Source: Anaerolineae bacterium
Lineage (GTDB): Bacteria; Chloroflexota; Anaerolineae; B4-G1
Assembly: GCA_016783285.1 (NCBI GenBank)
Contig: JADHWW010000102.1
Span: 21,703 to 85,702, forward strand
DNA: 64,000 bases
Reading direction: 5' to 3'
Within the stretch, counting starts at the first letter, position 1; every line of letters starts with the position of its first letter. Made by a program: the position numbers and the translations under genes. Below the pieces are notes generated by a model. That model ran no database searches and had not been told where the DNA came from. It saw nothing but the letters and a program-made list of their open reading frames with translations. Shown piece after piece: positions 7,758 to 16,489 of this stretch.

Positions 7758-8405
7758 ATGGACTGGGATGCTTTGCTTTCGACACTTGGATTGATCTTCG
7801 TGGCCGAAGTGGGCGACAAGACCCAACTGGCCGTCGTGACCCAGGTCTGCAAGCATCGCCGGCCGTGGGCTGTTTTTCTGGGAGCGAGCCTGGCCCTGAC
7901 CGCGGTTACAGCGCTCGGTGTTATTGGCGGTCGGGTTTTGGGGCATATCATCCCGGGAGCTGTCCTGCGTGCCGTCGCAGCGTTGGCGTTCGTGCTGATG
8001 GGGATACTCATCGGACGAGAGGCTTTCAAGGCGGAGACCGACAGACCGGAAGGAGAAGCGTGTGATTACCTATCGGCTCCGCTCAGGGCAGGCCCAGAAG
8101 ATACGCGGGCAGACTGTGCACCGGTCTCCGCCTGGGACTGGAAGGCGTTTAGCTCAACCCTGGGGTTGCTGTTCGTCGCCGAATTGGGCGACAAGACTCA
8201 GTTGGCTGTTCTGAGCCTGGCGGGGAAGTACGGGGACACCTGGGCGGTTTTCATCGGTGGGACGCTGGCGCTGACCCTGGTGACGGCGCTGGGAGTCGTC
8301 GGCGGGCAGGGGCTGTGTAGGCTCATTCCTGAGCGGTTGCTCCTGTCGATCTCCGCTGTGGCATTCGTGGTAATGGGAACGTTGATGTGGCTTGGTGTGT
8401 TATGA
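7758..8405 (+). CDS. GDT1/UPF0016 (TMEM165) family cation exporter
   Basis: A 215-residue membrane protein with the two diagnostic repeats of the family: FVAEVGDKTQLAVVTQ near residue 15 and FVAELGDKTQLAVLSL near residue 140. Each lies in the first of three helices, giving the usual six-helix inverted duplication, with a charged linker (about residues 90-125) that is longer than normal. Characterised members exchange Mn2+ or Ca2+ for protons. The preferred ATG follows GGGAGCCGAAGG. A CDF exporter gene follows after 39 bp, so the two probably form a metal-homeostasis pair. The precise ion is unknown. Confidence 0.88.
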   Translation: MDWDALLSTLGLIFVAEVGDKTQLAVVTQVCKHRRPWAVFLGASLALTAVTALGVIGGRVLGHIIPGAVLRAVAALAFVLMGILIGREAFKAETDRPEGEACDYLSAPLRAGPEDTRADCAPVSAWDWKAFSSTLGLLFVAELGDKTQLAVLSLAGKYGDTWAVFIGGTLALTLVTALGVVGGQGLCRLIPERLLLSISAVAFVVMGTLMWLGVL

Positions 8406-8444
8406 GAAGCCCTGACAGCCCAAGACGAGGGAGTTGGCAAAACG

Positions 8445-9368
8445 GTGTCATCTGAACAGCGAAAACGTAAAGGCACCTTGGCCGTCAACCTTGGACTGGT
8501 TGCCAACATCTTTCTGGCCGCGTTGAAGACGAGTATTGGCATTGTGGGCCATAGTCCCGCCCTGCTTGCCGACGGCATCAACTCCACCTCCGACGTGGCC
8601 TATGGGATTGTGGTCAGCGTGTTCATGCGGCTGGCCGGGAAGCCGCCCGATGAGGAGCATCCCTACGGTCATAGCCAGATGGAGAGTATCGCGGCAGTGG
8701 TCGTGGGCTCGTTTGTTATGACCACCGCCATCGCCATTTTCTGGGATGCGGTCAACAACGTGTATGATTTGATGGTCGGACAAGACGACTTCAGCGGGGC
8801 CGCGGTTGGCGCTTTGTGGGTGGGGATGCTCACGGTGGCTCTCAAGCTGGGGCTGACGATCTGGACGCAACGAATAGGCCAACAGACCCAGAACGCCGCC
8901 GTACTGGCGTTGGCCTACGATCATCGCAACGACGTGTTCTCCGCCCTGGCAGCGACGGTTGGCATCTTTTTTGGCCGGATGGGCCACCCATGGGTTGACC
9001 CGCTGGCCGGGGCACTGGTCGCATTGATCATCCTGCGCACGGGCATCGAGATCTTGCGCGAGTCAACGGCAGACCTGATGGACACCTTGCCCGGCCGGAC
9101 ACTGGCTCAACAAGTCAGCGAGTTGTTAAGCCCCATTCCGGGCGTGAAACAAGTCGAAGAGATCCGCGCTCACCGGTTCGGGCCGTACCTGGTAGCCAAC
9201 ATTACTATCGGCGTTGATGGCTCGTTGAGTGTGGCTGAGGGTGACAGGATTGCCACCCAGGTGGAGCACACCCTGATTGAGCACATTGAGTTCATGCGCC
9301 GGGTTCACGTCCACTACCACCCCGCGACCTCGCCCTGCCCGGAGTCGGGAGGCTGCACAGAGATGTGA
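8445..9368 (+). CDS. Cation diffusion facilitator (CDF) exporter
   Basis: A 307-residue CDF-family proton antiporter for divalent metals. Six helices are visible; the metal site residues are in SPALLADGINSTSD (helix 2) and in ALAYDHRNDVFSALA (helix 5), and HPYGHSQMES lies between helices 2 and 3. The cytoplasmic C-terminal domain spans about residues 215-295 and ends with HVHYHP. A GTG start follows GAGGGAG. The D-x-x-x-D of helix 2 reads D-G-I-N-S-T-S-D, so helix 5's H-x-x-x-D (YDHRND) is the clearer zinc/manganese-type site. Fragments of this gene recur in the relic at 12.96-13.03 kb. Confidence 0.9.
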   Translation: MSSEQRKRKGTLAVNLGLVANIFLAALKTSIGIVGHSPALLADGINSTSDVAYGIVVSVFMRLAGKPPDEEHPYGHSQMESIAAVVVGSFVMTTAIAIFWDAVNNVYDLMVGQDDFSGAAVGALWVGMLTVALKLGLTIWTQRIGQQTQNAAVLALAYDHRNDVFSALAATVGIFFGRMGHPWVDPLAGALVALIILRTGIEILRESTADLMDTLPGRTLAQQVSELLSPIPGVKQVEEIRAHRFGPYLVANITIGVDGSLSVAEGDRIATQVEHTLIEHIEFMRRVHVHYHPATSPCPESGGCTEM

Positions 9369-9414
9369 CGATGGCGGCGCAGGAAAAGGAGAAGAGGGGT
9401 GCACTCTGCTCCGC

Positions 9415-11289
9415 TTATTCCCTATTGCTGCCACTGGTGTACAGTTCTTGATAAACTCGGTAGTTCAAAGACACACGTTCCAGATACTCCCGTGTCGATC
9501 CAAACCCAATCCAACGCAGCAGATCGTCTCGGTTTGAGACCAGGGGATTCGCTTGCCAACTATCCACGCTGCCGGCGCCGCCATTATAAGCAAGAACAGC
9601 CAGCTCCAGGTCGCCGTCGTAGTAGTCGAGCAGGAAGCGCAGGAACCAGGCCGCCATACGAACGTTGGCCTCCGGGGTGAAACCGTCGCCTGGCGAAATG
9701 TCCTCCCCCAATTGCTCGGCGATCCAGTCCTGGGTTGGTGGCATGACCTGCATCAGGCCCCGTTCTCCAGCGTAGCCGAAAGCCTCCGGATCATACCGGC
9801 TCTCCTGGCGCATGATGGCCCATAAGAGCAGCGGGTCTACGTCGAACTCCGCCGCCGCTGCTTCCACTGTGGCCGAATAGGGTCTCGGATAGCTCAACTG
9901 CCAGAAGGCCAGGGGGGCTCGCGGGTGGTCTTCTATATACGCCTCGGCGATAGCCTGAGCCTCGACCACATAGCCTCTCGAGGCCAACGGTTCCGCCATC
10001 GCCAGGTCCACCTCCGGCGCACGCCGAAATCGGGCGGCCAGCACGAATTCCTTATGCGCCAGGTCCTCGCGCCCAAGCGACTCCAATGCCCATGCCTTGT
10101 CCAGAACGTCGTCGCCTGCCGTGGCCAACGGTGGCCCCGTGGTCAGCCTAAGCTCACTTTCAGTAGCCCGCAGCGCCAGCCAGTTCAGACCCAACCTGTC
10201 CAGCAATGCCTCACTCTCAGTCTGGGCTTGTTCATCCTCCATTCTCTGGGCAAGGACGTAGAACCGGTATGCGGCATCGTCGGCGAGATGGCTGTACGTT
10301 TTTCCCAGGCGGGCATAGATGGGCAACGTCTCCGTCAGCCGCCCTTGCTTCTCCAGCATCGTGGTCGCAGACCACCAGGCCACCGGGTAAGGGGAGTCCA
10401 GATAGAGCGCCAGGGCTTCGTCAGGATCTTCCTCTTCCAGCAACTCAGCCTGGGCCAGTTGGCTATCCAGCGTATCAATCGTCCGGTAGAGAGATAGCGT
10501 CTCACCAGGACGGTCAAGGCGCGCCAAGACCCGGGCCAGACCCAACTGAGCCGCATCATCATCGGGCATCTCCTCCAGCCAGGCCCGATAGGCCACCTCT
10601 GCCTCCTCATAGCGGGCCAGTCCGGCCAGCGCCTGTGCACGCAGGGGAAGTGCTTCGGGATCATCAATCCCTCGCAGTGTCTCCAGCGCATCACTGTGCC
10701 AGGTGGCGCTGTTCAAATCCTCGGCCACAACAAGTGGGTCTTGCCCAGTGCGACGCATCCCGGTGAAAGCATCCGGTCGCTCGCCCAGGATATGGAGGTA
10801 CTCGGCATAGGCTCCCTCGTCGTCCTCCTGCTCCTCCAGGTAGCGCGCCAGTTCCAGGCGCAAGGCGACTGTGTCGTACAGAGCCAACGCCGCTCGATAC
10901 TCGTCTTCCGCCTCTGGCGCCTCGATACTTGCGTAGTAACGCGCCATTGCGATATGCGCCTGGAAGGCGGCCGGACTCTGGGGTCGGAAAGCGGCAATGG
11001 CCTGCAGCGTGCGCATCGCTTCCAGGTCTGGCATGGCGACCTCGGCAGCCCACAGCCGGGCATACTCATCTATTTGTGGCAACTTCTCGGCCAGCCGCTC
11101 ATATAACACAACCGCCCGCTCAGGGCTCGCGCCCTGGGCCTCGCGGTAGAGGGACTGAGGCGAGCGCAGGTAGTCCCTGAAGGTTGCTATGAGCACCAGT
11201 CCTGCGAGCAGACCCACGAGGATGACAACCAGCGCCAAACGGTTGGAGCCCGATCGACGATTCAACCCTTTTTCCTCCTCCTGTTCCAT
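9415..11289 (-). CDS. Membrane-anchored lytic transglycosylase with TPR-like repeats
   Basis: A 624-residue protein resembling soluble lytic transglycosylase Slt70 in layout: a short cytosolic tail, one transmembrane anchor (about residues 18-38, LALVVILVGLLAGLVLIATF), a long alpha-solenoid of TPR-like helices (about 50-460), then a C-terminal SLT domain. The catalytic Glu is in LLWAIMRQESRYDP, followed by ERGLMQVMPPT and LAVLAYNGGAGSV, all hallmarks of the goose-lysozyme-like fold. It cleaves peptidoglycan to 1,6-anhydromuropeptides outside the membrane. ATG 11289 overlaps the stop of the upstream PQQ-propeller gene (TGATG), so translation is coupled. Sequence upstream in the same frame is Arg-rich shadow coding and was excluded. 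Confidence 0.88.
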   Translation of the reverse strand: MEQEEEKGLNRRSGSNRLALVVILVGLLAGLVLIATFRDYLRSPQSLYREAQGASPERAVVLYERLAEKLPQIDEYARLWAAEVAMPDLEAMRTLQAIAAFRPQSPAAFQAHIAMARYYASIEAPEAEDEYRAALALYDTVALRLELARYLEEQEDDEGAYAEYLHILGERPDAFTGMRRTGQDPLVVAEDLNSATWHSDALETLRGIDDPEALPLRAQALAGLARYEEAEVAYRAWLEEMPDDDAAQLGLARVLARLDRPGETLSLYRTIDTLDSQLAQAELLEEEDPDEALALYLDSPYPVAWWSATTMLEKQGRLTETLPIYARLGKTYSHLADDAAYRFYVLAQRMEDEQAQTESEALLDRLGLNWLALRATESELRLTTGPPLATAGDDVLDKAWALESLGREDLAHKEFVLAARFRRAPEVDLAMAEPLASRGYVVEAQAIAEAYIEDHPRAPLAFWQLSYPRPYSATVEAAAAEFDVDPLLLWAIMRQESRYDPEAFGYAGERGLMQVMPPTQDWIAEQLGEDISPGDGFTPEANVRMAAWFLRFLLDYYDGDLELAVLAYNGGAGSVDSWQANPLVSNRDDLLRWIGFGSTREYLERVSLNYRVYQELYTSGSNRE

Positions 11290-12386
11290 CACGAGCCTCC
11301 TACTCCGCTTTCCGACTCCATTTCCAGACTGAAGGCATGCAGTCGCCGGTCGGTGGAGCCGACGAAAAGCCTCCCATCGGCCACAGTAGGTCCTGCCGCG
11401 ATAGCGCCTCCGGTGCGGTAACTCCACACCAGCGCTCCCGTCTCGCGGTCCAGGCCATAGAGATGGCCATCGTCGGAGCCCACAAAGATCAGGTCTCCCC
11501 ACACTGCTGGCGTGGACCGGATGATGTCCTTGGCCTGGTATTGCCAGACGAGGCTGCCGTCCTGGGTACGCAGCGCGTACAGCCGGCCGTCGTTTGCGCC
11601 GACGTACACCAATCCATCGGTGACGACCGGCGATGACTCGATACCGTATTCCGCCTCGAAGGTCCAGAGCAACTGGCCGGTGGCAGCGTCCAACGCATAG
11701 AGCTTCCGGTCAACGGATCCCACGTAGACTGTTCCAGCAGCGATGGCCGGGGTGGCCAGAATATCCCCTTCTGTCCGATAGCGCCATCGGAGTTCTCCGC
11801 TCGTGACGTCCAGGGCGTACAGATAATTATCGCTCGAACCGACGAAGGCGAGGTCGCCAGCCAGGGAAACGCTCCCTTCGATTCGACCGTCAGTCTCGTA
11901 CCGCCACATCAGATTGCCGTCCTCGGCCGCCAGTGCGTAGAAGAAGCGATCGTGGGAACCGACGTAGAGGACGCTATCACTAATCACCGGGGAACCAGTC
12001 ACCCATCCATCCGTCTCGTATCTCCAGCGCATCTCGCCCTGCGCCTCGCCCAGCGCGTAGACAGCGCCGTCCCAGGAACCGAAATAGACCGTGCTCTCAA
12101 GAACAACCGGCGATGAGGTAATGTTGTCGGTCGTCTCATAATGCCAGATGGACTCCCCTGTGTCGGCATTTACAGCGTGCAGCGTGTTGTCGTCGGCCCC
12201 CACGTACACGACTTTATCGCTCACTGTTGGTGTTCCTCTGACATAGTCGCCCGCACGATAGGACCAGGCGAAGGAAATTGTGACCTTATTTGCGGAGATG
12301 GAAGCCTCACAACTGACCAGCAGGACCACCATCACACAGGTCAAGATCAGAGAATGGGAGAATAGAGAATGGAGATTGGTGTTCAT
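11289..12386 (-). CDS. PQQ-type beta-propeller lipoprotein (BamB-like)
   Basis: A 365-residue exported protein. A signal peptide (about residues 1-25, LILTCVMVVLLVSC) ends in a lipobox LVSC, predicting lipidation at Cys. About eight PQQ/PQQ_2 propeller blades follow, each with a variant of GTPTVSDKVVYVGADDNTLHA and a Trp-Tyr-Thr strand (WHYETTDN, WRYETDGW, WTFEAEYG, WSYRTGGA). Blades of this kind act as protein-interaction scaffolds; enzymes binding actual PQQ are usually longer, so cofactor binding is unlikely. AAAGGT precedes ATG 12386. Coupling to the transglycosylase suggests the two work together at the cell envelope. Confidence 0.85.
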   Translation of the reverse strand: MNTNLHSLFSHSLILTCVMVVLLVSCEASISANKVTISFAWSYRAGDYVRGTPTVSDKVVYVGADDNTLHAVNADTGESIWHYETTDNITSSPVVLESTVYFGSWDGAVYALGEAQGEMRWRYETDGWVTGSPVISDSVLYVGSHDRFFYALAAEDGNLMWRYETDGRIEGSVSLAGDLAFVGSSDNYLYALDVTSGELRWRYRTEGDILATPAIAAGTVYVGSVDRKLYALDAATGQLLWTFEAEYGIESSPVVTDGLVYVGANDGRLYALRTQDGSLVWQYQAKDIIRSTPAVWGDLIFVGSDDGHLYGLDRETGALVWSYRTGGAIAAGPTVADGRLFVGSTDRRLHAFSLEMESESGVGGS

Positions 12387-12570
12387 CGGACCTTTCTTCC
12401 TTTCACTCCTCGGCTTTTGCATGCTTGTGTCACTTCGCACAACGGGGCGGCGGGTGGGCAAAATGGGCCCAGAGTAAATAGAGTGCTCATCGCTTCGCTC
12501 TGCGCGCCCTGTGGTTTCCTATCTTTGCGAAGCAGCCCGCAGGGCGGTCAAGTGAGCCCAAGGATCAGAC

Positions 12571-12737
12571 GGCAAGTGGTAACTGCTAAGCCAGTCATAA
12601 ATAGAACACGGATCAACACGGGTCATACGGATGTACGCGGATAAAGATAAAAAATCTGTGAGAACCCGTTTCATCTGTGTGTATCCGTGTGCTATTTGTA
12701 CCTGTTTTGGGAAGAGCCTGAGCAGTTACGGCAAGTG
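12571..12737. mobile_element. MITE copy 1 (GTAACTGCT ends, 8-bp target duplication)
   Basis: A 151-bp element (12579-12729) starts GTAACTGCTAAGCC and ends with the inverse, GAGCAGTTAC. It is bounded by identical 8-bp direct repeats GGCAAGTG at 12571-12578 and 12730-12737. An inverted second copy lies at 20837-20978 with its own, different, 8-bp duplication. No transposase frame exists inside. The combination of GTAA-type ends and 8-bp duplications is what IS66-family elements produce, so an IS66-type transposase elsewhere in the genome may mobilise it; the family assignment is inference. Confidence 0.85.
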
Positions 12738-12825
12738 CATCATTGTAAGCCGGTTATTCAAAATTGTCCAGTTGGGCACGCTGCTTCGGTGAGGGCTGCC
12801 TTGGGCAGTGTCACTCGATAGCAGG

Positions 12826-13040
12826 GTTAAGATCGTGGAGCCGTTCAAGTGCGTGGTGGGGTGCAGTTCGTGTCGTGACCTGGGCTGGAGCAGGAAAAGA
12901 GCCGTATCGGATTGGACAGTCTTGTCTCAATATAGTAAAATGCGCAGTACAGAGTAAATGGAGACAATTGGTATCTTCTTTGGTCGGATGCGCCAGGTTC
13001 ACGTTCACTACCACCTGGCAACCTCGCTTGAAATGAGAAA
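12826..13040 (+). pseudogene. Collapsed relic of a ferredoxin-GDT1-CDF copy
   Basis: Four short blocks here match, in order and orientation, pieces of 7.4-9.4 kb. 12831-12873 matches the ferredoxin second-cluster codons (7444-7484; FKCVVGCSSC still readable). 12873-12912 matches the spacer at about 7597-7647. 12961-12990 matches a CDF helix-5 region (about 8955-8985, GIFFGRM). 12991-13027 matches the CDF C-terminal codons (about 9297-9335, VHVHYHP). The intervening sequence, including all of the GDT1 gene, is gone. No usable reading frame remains. It ends a few bases before the histidine kinase start, so part of it may now act as that gene's leader. Confidence 0.75.
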
Positions 13041-13043
13041 GAT

Positions 13044-15401
13044 ATGGTGAGCAAGTTTCTGGATTTCCTGTTGGTGCTCCTGGCCCAGTTTGCCGGAGGG
13101 CCTGGTGCGATAGAAAATAACCTCATGCGCTTTGGACTGGCAGCAATATTCTGGGGTGCGCTTCTGATAGTCGCCTGGTCCAGACAGCGCCAAAACGAGT
13201 TGCCGCGTGAAAAGTTATTGGTATGGGGCTTTGGCCTGGGTCTTGCACGTGAACTGTTCATGTTTGGCTTCGTCTCCCTGCAGATGCTAGGCATAGTAGA
13301 ACGTGAATCGGCGTACTTCCTTTCCGCCCCACTGGAGCGCGCTCTGGCAATGGCGGCGGTTGTGATGGTCGCTGGCTCGTTCGTGCGATACATTCTGGAT
13401 GACGCCCGCCTGTCACGCCGCTATCTGCAGATTGGGATGGGAGCAACGGGTATTTGCTACCTGACCACATCCTGGTGGTGGGCCTTGTACATCGCGGCCA
13501 ACCCATGGAGCAGTTTTGGACAGACCTGGTGTGCCTGGCTCTTTCGATTGACCGCATCTGTGTTGATAGCCATTCCTATTGTCCTCTTGGCAAAGAAGCG
13601 CGGATGGCTGCGTAACATAGTGTTAGTGGCGCTGATGTTCTTCTTCCTGGACGAATCCCTAATGCTCGTTAACCTGGCTACGGATGAAATCTACACGAAC
13701 GTATTTTGTCCCATCTGCCACACTTTTCATATTTGCGCTATTCCCCTGCTAGGGTACGTCTATATCCGCGAACAGTCCGTTGAGAGACGACAGGCGGAGG
13801 AGGCACTGCGGGAGAGCGAAGAACGGTTCCGAGGAATCATCGAGAGTACGGAAGCAGGCTACTTTTATATGGACCGAGACGGCCGATTTCAGCACGTCAA
13901 CGACGCCTGGCTGCGAATGCATGGATATGCTTCACCCGACGAGGTGGTCGGCCAACATTTCTCTCTGGTCCAGGTCGAGACGGACCTGGAGCAGGTGCAG
14001 AGGAACGTGGAAAGGCTACTCAGTGGAGAACCAATCTCGACTGGTGAGTTCACACGACGCTGCAAGGACGGATCCATTGGCTACCATACTTCTTCTGTCA
14101 ATCCCGTCGTGCGGGGTGGCAGAGTGGTAGGACTGGAAGGGTTCATCATAGACCTCACCGGACGGATGAAGGCGGAGAGAGAGGTCTGGCGTCGCAACGA
14201 AGAGTTGGTCGCACTCAACACGATTGCCACCACGATAAGCCAGTCGCTTGACCTGGATCGTATGCTGAATGCGGTTCTGGGCAAAGTGTTGCTAGTAACA
14301 GATATGGACGCGGGTTGGATACACCTGCTCGACGAGGATAGCCGCCTGCTGCCGCTGGTCGCTCAGAGCGGGTTCTCTCAGGAAATGGCCAAAGGGACAC
14401 AAACGGTCAAACTGGGCGAAGGCATGGCTGGCCAGGCGGCCCAATCGGGACAGTTCATCGTGATGGACAAGTTCCCGGACGATCCCCGGCTCGGTATGGA
14501 GACCTGTCAGCGAGAAGGGCTGCACGCTTTCGCCGGCGTTCCCATCAAGTCGAAGGACAAAGTGCTGGGGGCGCTGAGTGTCTTTAGTCGTAACCCTCGC
14601 GAACTGAGTTCTCAGGAGGTACAACTGCTCACTGCCATCGGCCACCAGGTCGGCGTGGCTGTCGAGAACGCGCGCTTGGCCGAGGAAGCAGCCGGGATAG
14701 AAATCCTACAGGAACTGAATCGTCTGCGGTCAGAGTTGATCGCCAACGTCTCCCACGAAGTGAGAACCCCCCTGGGACTGATCAAGATCTCTTGCACCTC
14801 TCTGCTGGCGGAAGATGTGGACTTTGACCGTGAGACTCGGCGAAGGTTTCTGCGCGGCATTGACGAGGAGACGGACAGGCTAGAGAGAATCGTTGACAAC
14901 TTGTTAGACCTCTCCCGGATAGAGAGCGGGCGGCTGCGCCTGGACATGCGTCCTACAGACGTGGGCCTGCTTGCCAGAGAGGTGATGGAGAATATGGAGG
15001 CGCAAGCTACACAACACCGCCTTGTCCACAACTTTCCCCCTGATCCGTTGGTGGCGATCATTGATTCCAAACGCGTTGAACAGATACTGCGCAATCTCCT
15101 GAGCAACGCCATCAAGTATTCACCTGAAGGAGGGACCATCGCCGTCCAGGGGTGTGAGGACGAGAGACACATCATCGTCCAGGTCAGTGATCAGGGGATA
15201 GGTATCCCGGCAGAGGATCTGGAGCGGGTGTTTGAGCGATTCTATCGGGTTGAGAACGAGGCCACCCAGAGCGCGGGAGGGGTTGGTCTGGGCCTGGCGG
15301 TCTGCCGGAGCATCGCGGAGGCCCACGGTGGACGCATCTGGGTTGAGAGCACCCTCGGTGTGGGGAGCACTTTTTATTTCACTCTGAAACGTGAAACGTA
15401 A
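13044..15401 (+). CDS. Membrane sensor histidine kinase (7TM-PAS-GAF-HisKA-HATPase)
   Basis: A 785-residue kinase. Residues 1-235 hold about seven hydrophobic segments forming a membrane sensor; the last extracytoplasmic loop contains FCPICHTFHIC, a Cys/His-rich motif including CxxCH. A PAS domain follows (about 262-380, GIIESTEAGYFYMDRDGRF), a GAF domain (about 400-545), a HisKA helix pair with phospho-acceptor His571 in NVSHEVRTPLG, and an HATPase domain (about 670-785) with N box NLLSNAIKYS and G boxes DQGIGIP and GGVGLGLAV. The ATG at 13044 follows GAGAAAG. The response regulator gene begins 50 bp downstream, so it is the presumptive partner. Confidence 0.9.
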   Translation: MVSKFLDFLLVLLAQFAGGPGAIENNLMRFGLAAIFWGALLIVAWSRQRQNELPREKLLVWGFGLGLARELFMFGFVSLQMLGIVERESAYFLSAPLERALAMAAVVMVAGSFVRYILDDARLSRRYLQIGMGATGICYLTTSWWWALYIAANPWSSFGQTWCAWLFRLTASVLIAIPIVLLAKKRGWLRNIVLVALMFFFLDESLMLVNLATDEIYTNVFCPICHTFHICAIPLLGYVYIREQSVERRQAEEALRESEERFRGIIESTEAGYFYMDRDGRFQHVNDAWLRMHGYASPDEVVGQHFSLVQVETDLEQVQRNVERLLSGEPISTGEFTRRCKDGSIGYHTSSVNPVVRGGRVVGLEGFIIDLTGRMKAEREVWRRNEELVALNTIATTISQSLDLDRMLNAVLGKVLLVTDMDAGWIHLLDEDSRLLPLVAQSGFSQEMAKGTQTVKLGEGMAGQAAQSGQFIVMDKFPDDPRLGMETCQREGLHAFAGVPIKSKDKVLGALSVFSRNPRELSSQEVQLLTAIGHQVGVAVENARLAEEAAGIEILQELNRLRSELIANVSHEVRTPLGLIKISCTSLLAEDVDFDRETRRRFLRGIDEETDRLERIVDNLLDLSRIESGRLRLDMRPTDVGLLAREVMENMEAQATQHRLVHNFPPDPLVAIIDSKRVEQILRNLLSNAIKYSPEGGTIAVQGCEDERHIIVQVSDQGIGIPAEDLERVFERFYRVENEATQSAGGVGLGLAVCRSIAEAHGGRIWVESTLGVGSTFYFTLKRET

Positions 15402-15450
15402 TGCGCAATTCGTAGACGGCTAACGGCCAGCATAGCCAGGGAGACAAGGT

Positions 15451-16155
15451 ATGAGAGAAAGAGGCCAAGTTCGCATTCTGGTGGTAGATGACGAGCCTGG
15501 ATACGTCTGGACTATGCAGGTCAATCTGGAGGCCAGAGGCTACGAGGTACTCGTGGCCAGGGACGGGCAGACGGCTGTGGATCTTGCTGCCAGTGAGGAG
15601 CCAGACCTCATCATCTTGGACATCAAGATGCCCGACATGGATGGTTACGACGCCTGCTGGCGTATCCGCGAGTTCTCAACGGTGCCGATTATCATGCTCA
15701 CCGCTCTGGCGGAGGATGCCGACAAGGTAGAAGGTCTGAATATGGGCGCCGACGATTACGTGACCAAGCCTTTCAGCGTCGACGAGCTTCTGGCCAGGGT
15801 GCGGGCTGCGCTGCGGCGTGTCGAATTCTCAGAACAGAAGGAGCCCCGTCCCCCGTTCCAGGCCGGTGACCTGCTGGTTGATTTTGAGCAGCAGCGAGTG
15901 TACGCTGGCGATCAAGAGGTGCATCTGACCGCCAAGGAGTATCGTTTGCTCTGCGAATTGGTCGAGCACGCCGGACAGGTGCTTGTGCCGGAATACCTGT
16001 TGGAAGAGGTGTGGGGAATGGGACACGAGGAGGAAACGCTCCTGTTGCGCCAGGTCATTCACCGCCTGCGCCGCAAGATAGAGCGCGATCCGAGAAATCC
16101 GCGCTACATCCAGACCCGGACAGGGATCGGCTACGTCTTTATCCCCTCAGAATAA
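15451..16155 (+). CDS. OmpR/PhoB-family response regulator
   Basis: A 234-residue transcription factor. The receiver domain spans residues 5-120 with acidic pocket VVDDEPG, phospho-acceptor Asp57 in LIILDIKMPDMDGYD, Thr in IIMLTALAE and Lys in DDYVTKPFS. The winged-helix effector spans about 135-232 (VHLTAKEYRLLCELVEHAGQ ... VWGMG ... RLRRKIERDP ... TRTGIGYVF). It is the cognate partner of the kinase just upstream. A terminator follows, then a promoter with 11-bp direct repeats of the type this family binds, upstream of the large secreted protein. A truncated paralogue with a near-identical receiver lies at 21.0-21.5 kb. Confidence 0.93.
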   Translation: MRERGQVRILVVDDEPGYVWTMQVNLEARGYEVLVARDGQTAVDLAASEEPDLIILDIKMPDMDGYDACWRIREFSTVPIIMLTALAEDADKVEGLNMGADDYVTKPFSVDELLARVRAALRRVEFSEQKEPRPPFQAGDLLVDFEQQRVYAGDQEVHLTAKEYRLLCELVEHAGQVLVPEYLLEEVWGMGHEEETLLLRQVIHRLRRKIERDPRNPRYIQTRTGIGYVFIPSE

Positions 16156-16180
16156 TACCGGCGTCTAGATTCCTCGTCCA

Positions 16181-16217
16181 AAAATGCCACGCACTTGCAA
16201 AGTGCGTGGCATTTTTC
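16181..16217 (+). terminator. Rho-independent terminator after the two-component genes
   Basis: A 15-bp perfect stem (AAAATGCCACGCACT / AGTGCGTGGCATTTT) with a five-base loop ends in a T-run, 25 bp after the response regulator stop. The A-rich 5' arm means it could also end transcripts from the other side. Confidence 0.88.
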
Positions 16218-16238
16218 ATTGCGGGTAAATTCAACTGG

Positions 16239-16326
16239 TTTTAATAGATTTTTAATGAATTTATAATTGCGTTATCACCGTGGAAGAGGCATCTATAACA
16301 CGTCTGTAACACGGAAAAGATATAAT
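16239..16326 (+). promoter_or_regulatory. Promoter with 11-bp direct repeats (PhoB/OmpR-type operator)
   Basis: Three direct repeats at exact 11-bp steps begin at 16239, 16250 and 16261 (TTTTAAT, TTTTAAT, TTATAAT cores). A second pair at the same step is CTATAACACGT (16293-16303) and CTGTAACACGG (16304-16314). A TATAAT box follows at 16321-16326 with no recognisable -35 box; the second repeat pair occupies the -35 region. This is the geometry of activator boxes for OmpR/PhoB-family regulators. The target is the secreted protein gene at 16490, which gives a leader of about 155 bases. Confidence 0.65.
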
Positions 16327-16489
16327 CTGTAGCGTACTTTACCAGCATCAGATTATGTGATCACTCAGCGTGTTCAGCGCACTGGATCTACACGGAGGTG
16401 TCTATGGAAGATAAGTTGTATCGAGAGAGCGATCTATTGGTGTAACCAAACCTATTTCTATGTGTATATGTATGAAGGAGAAAGAAACG

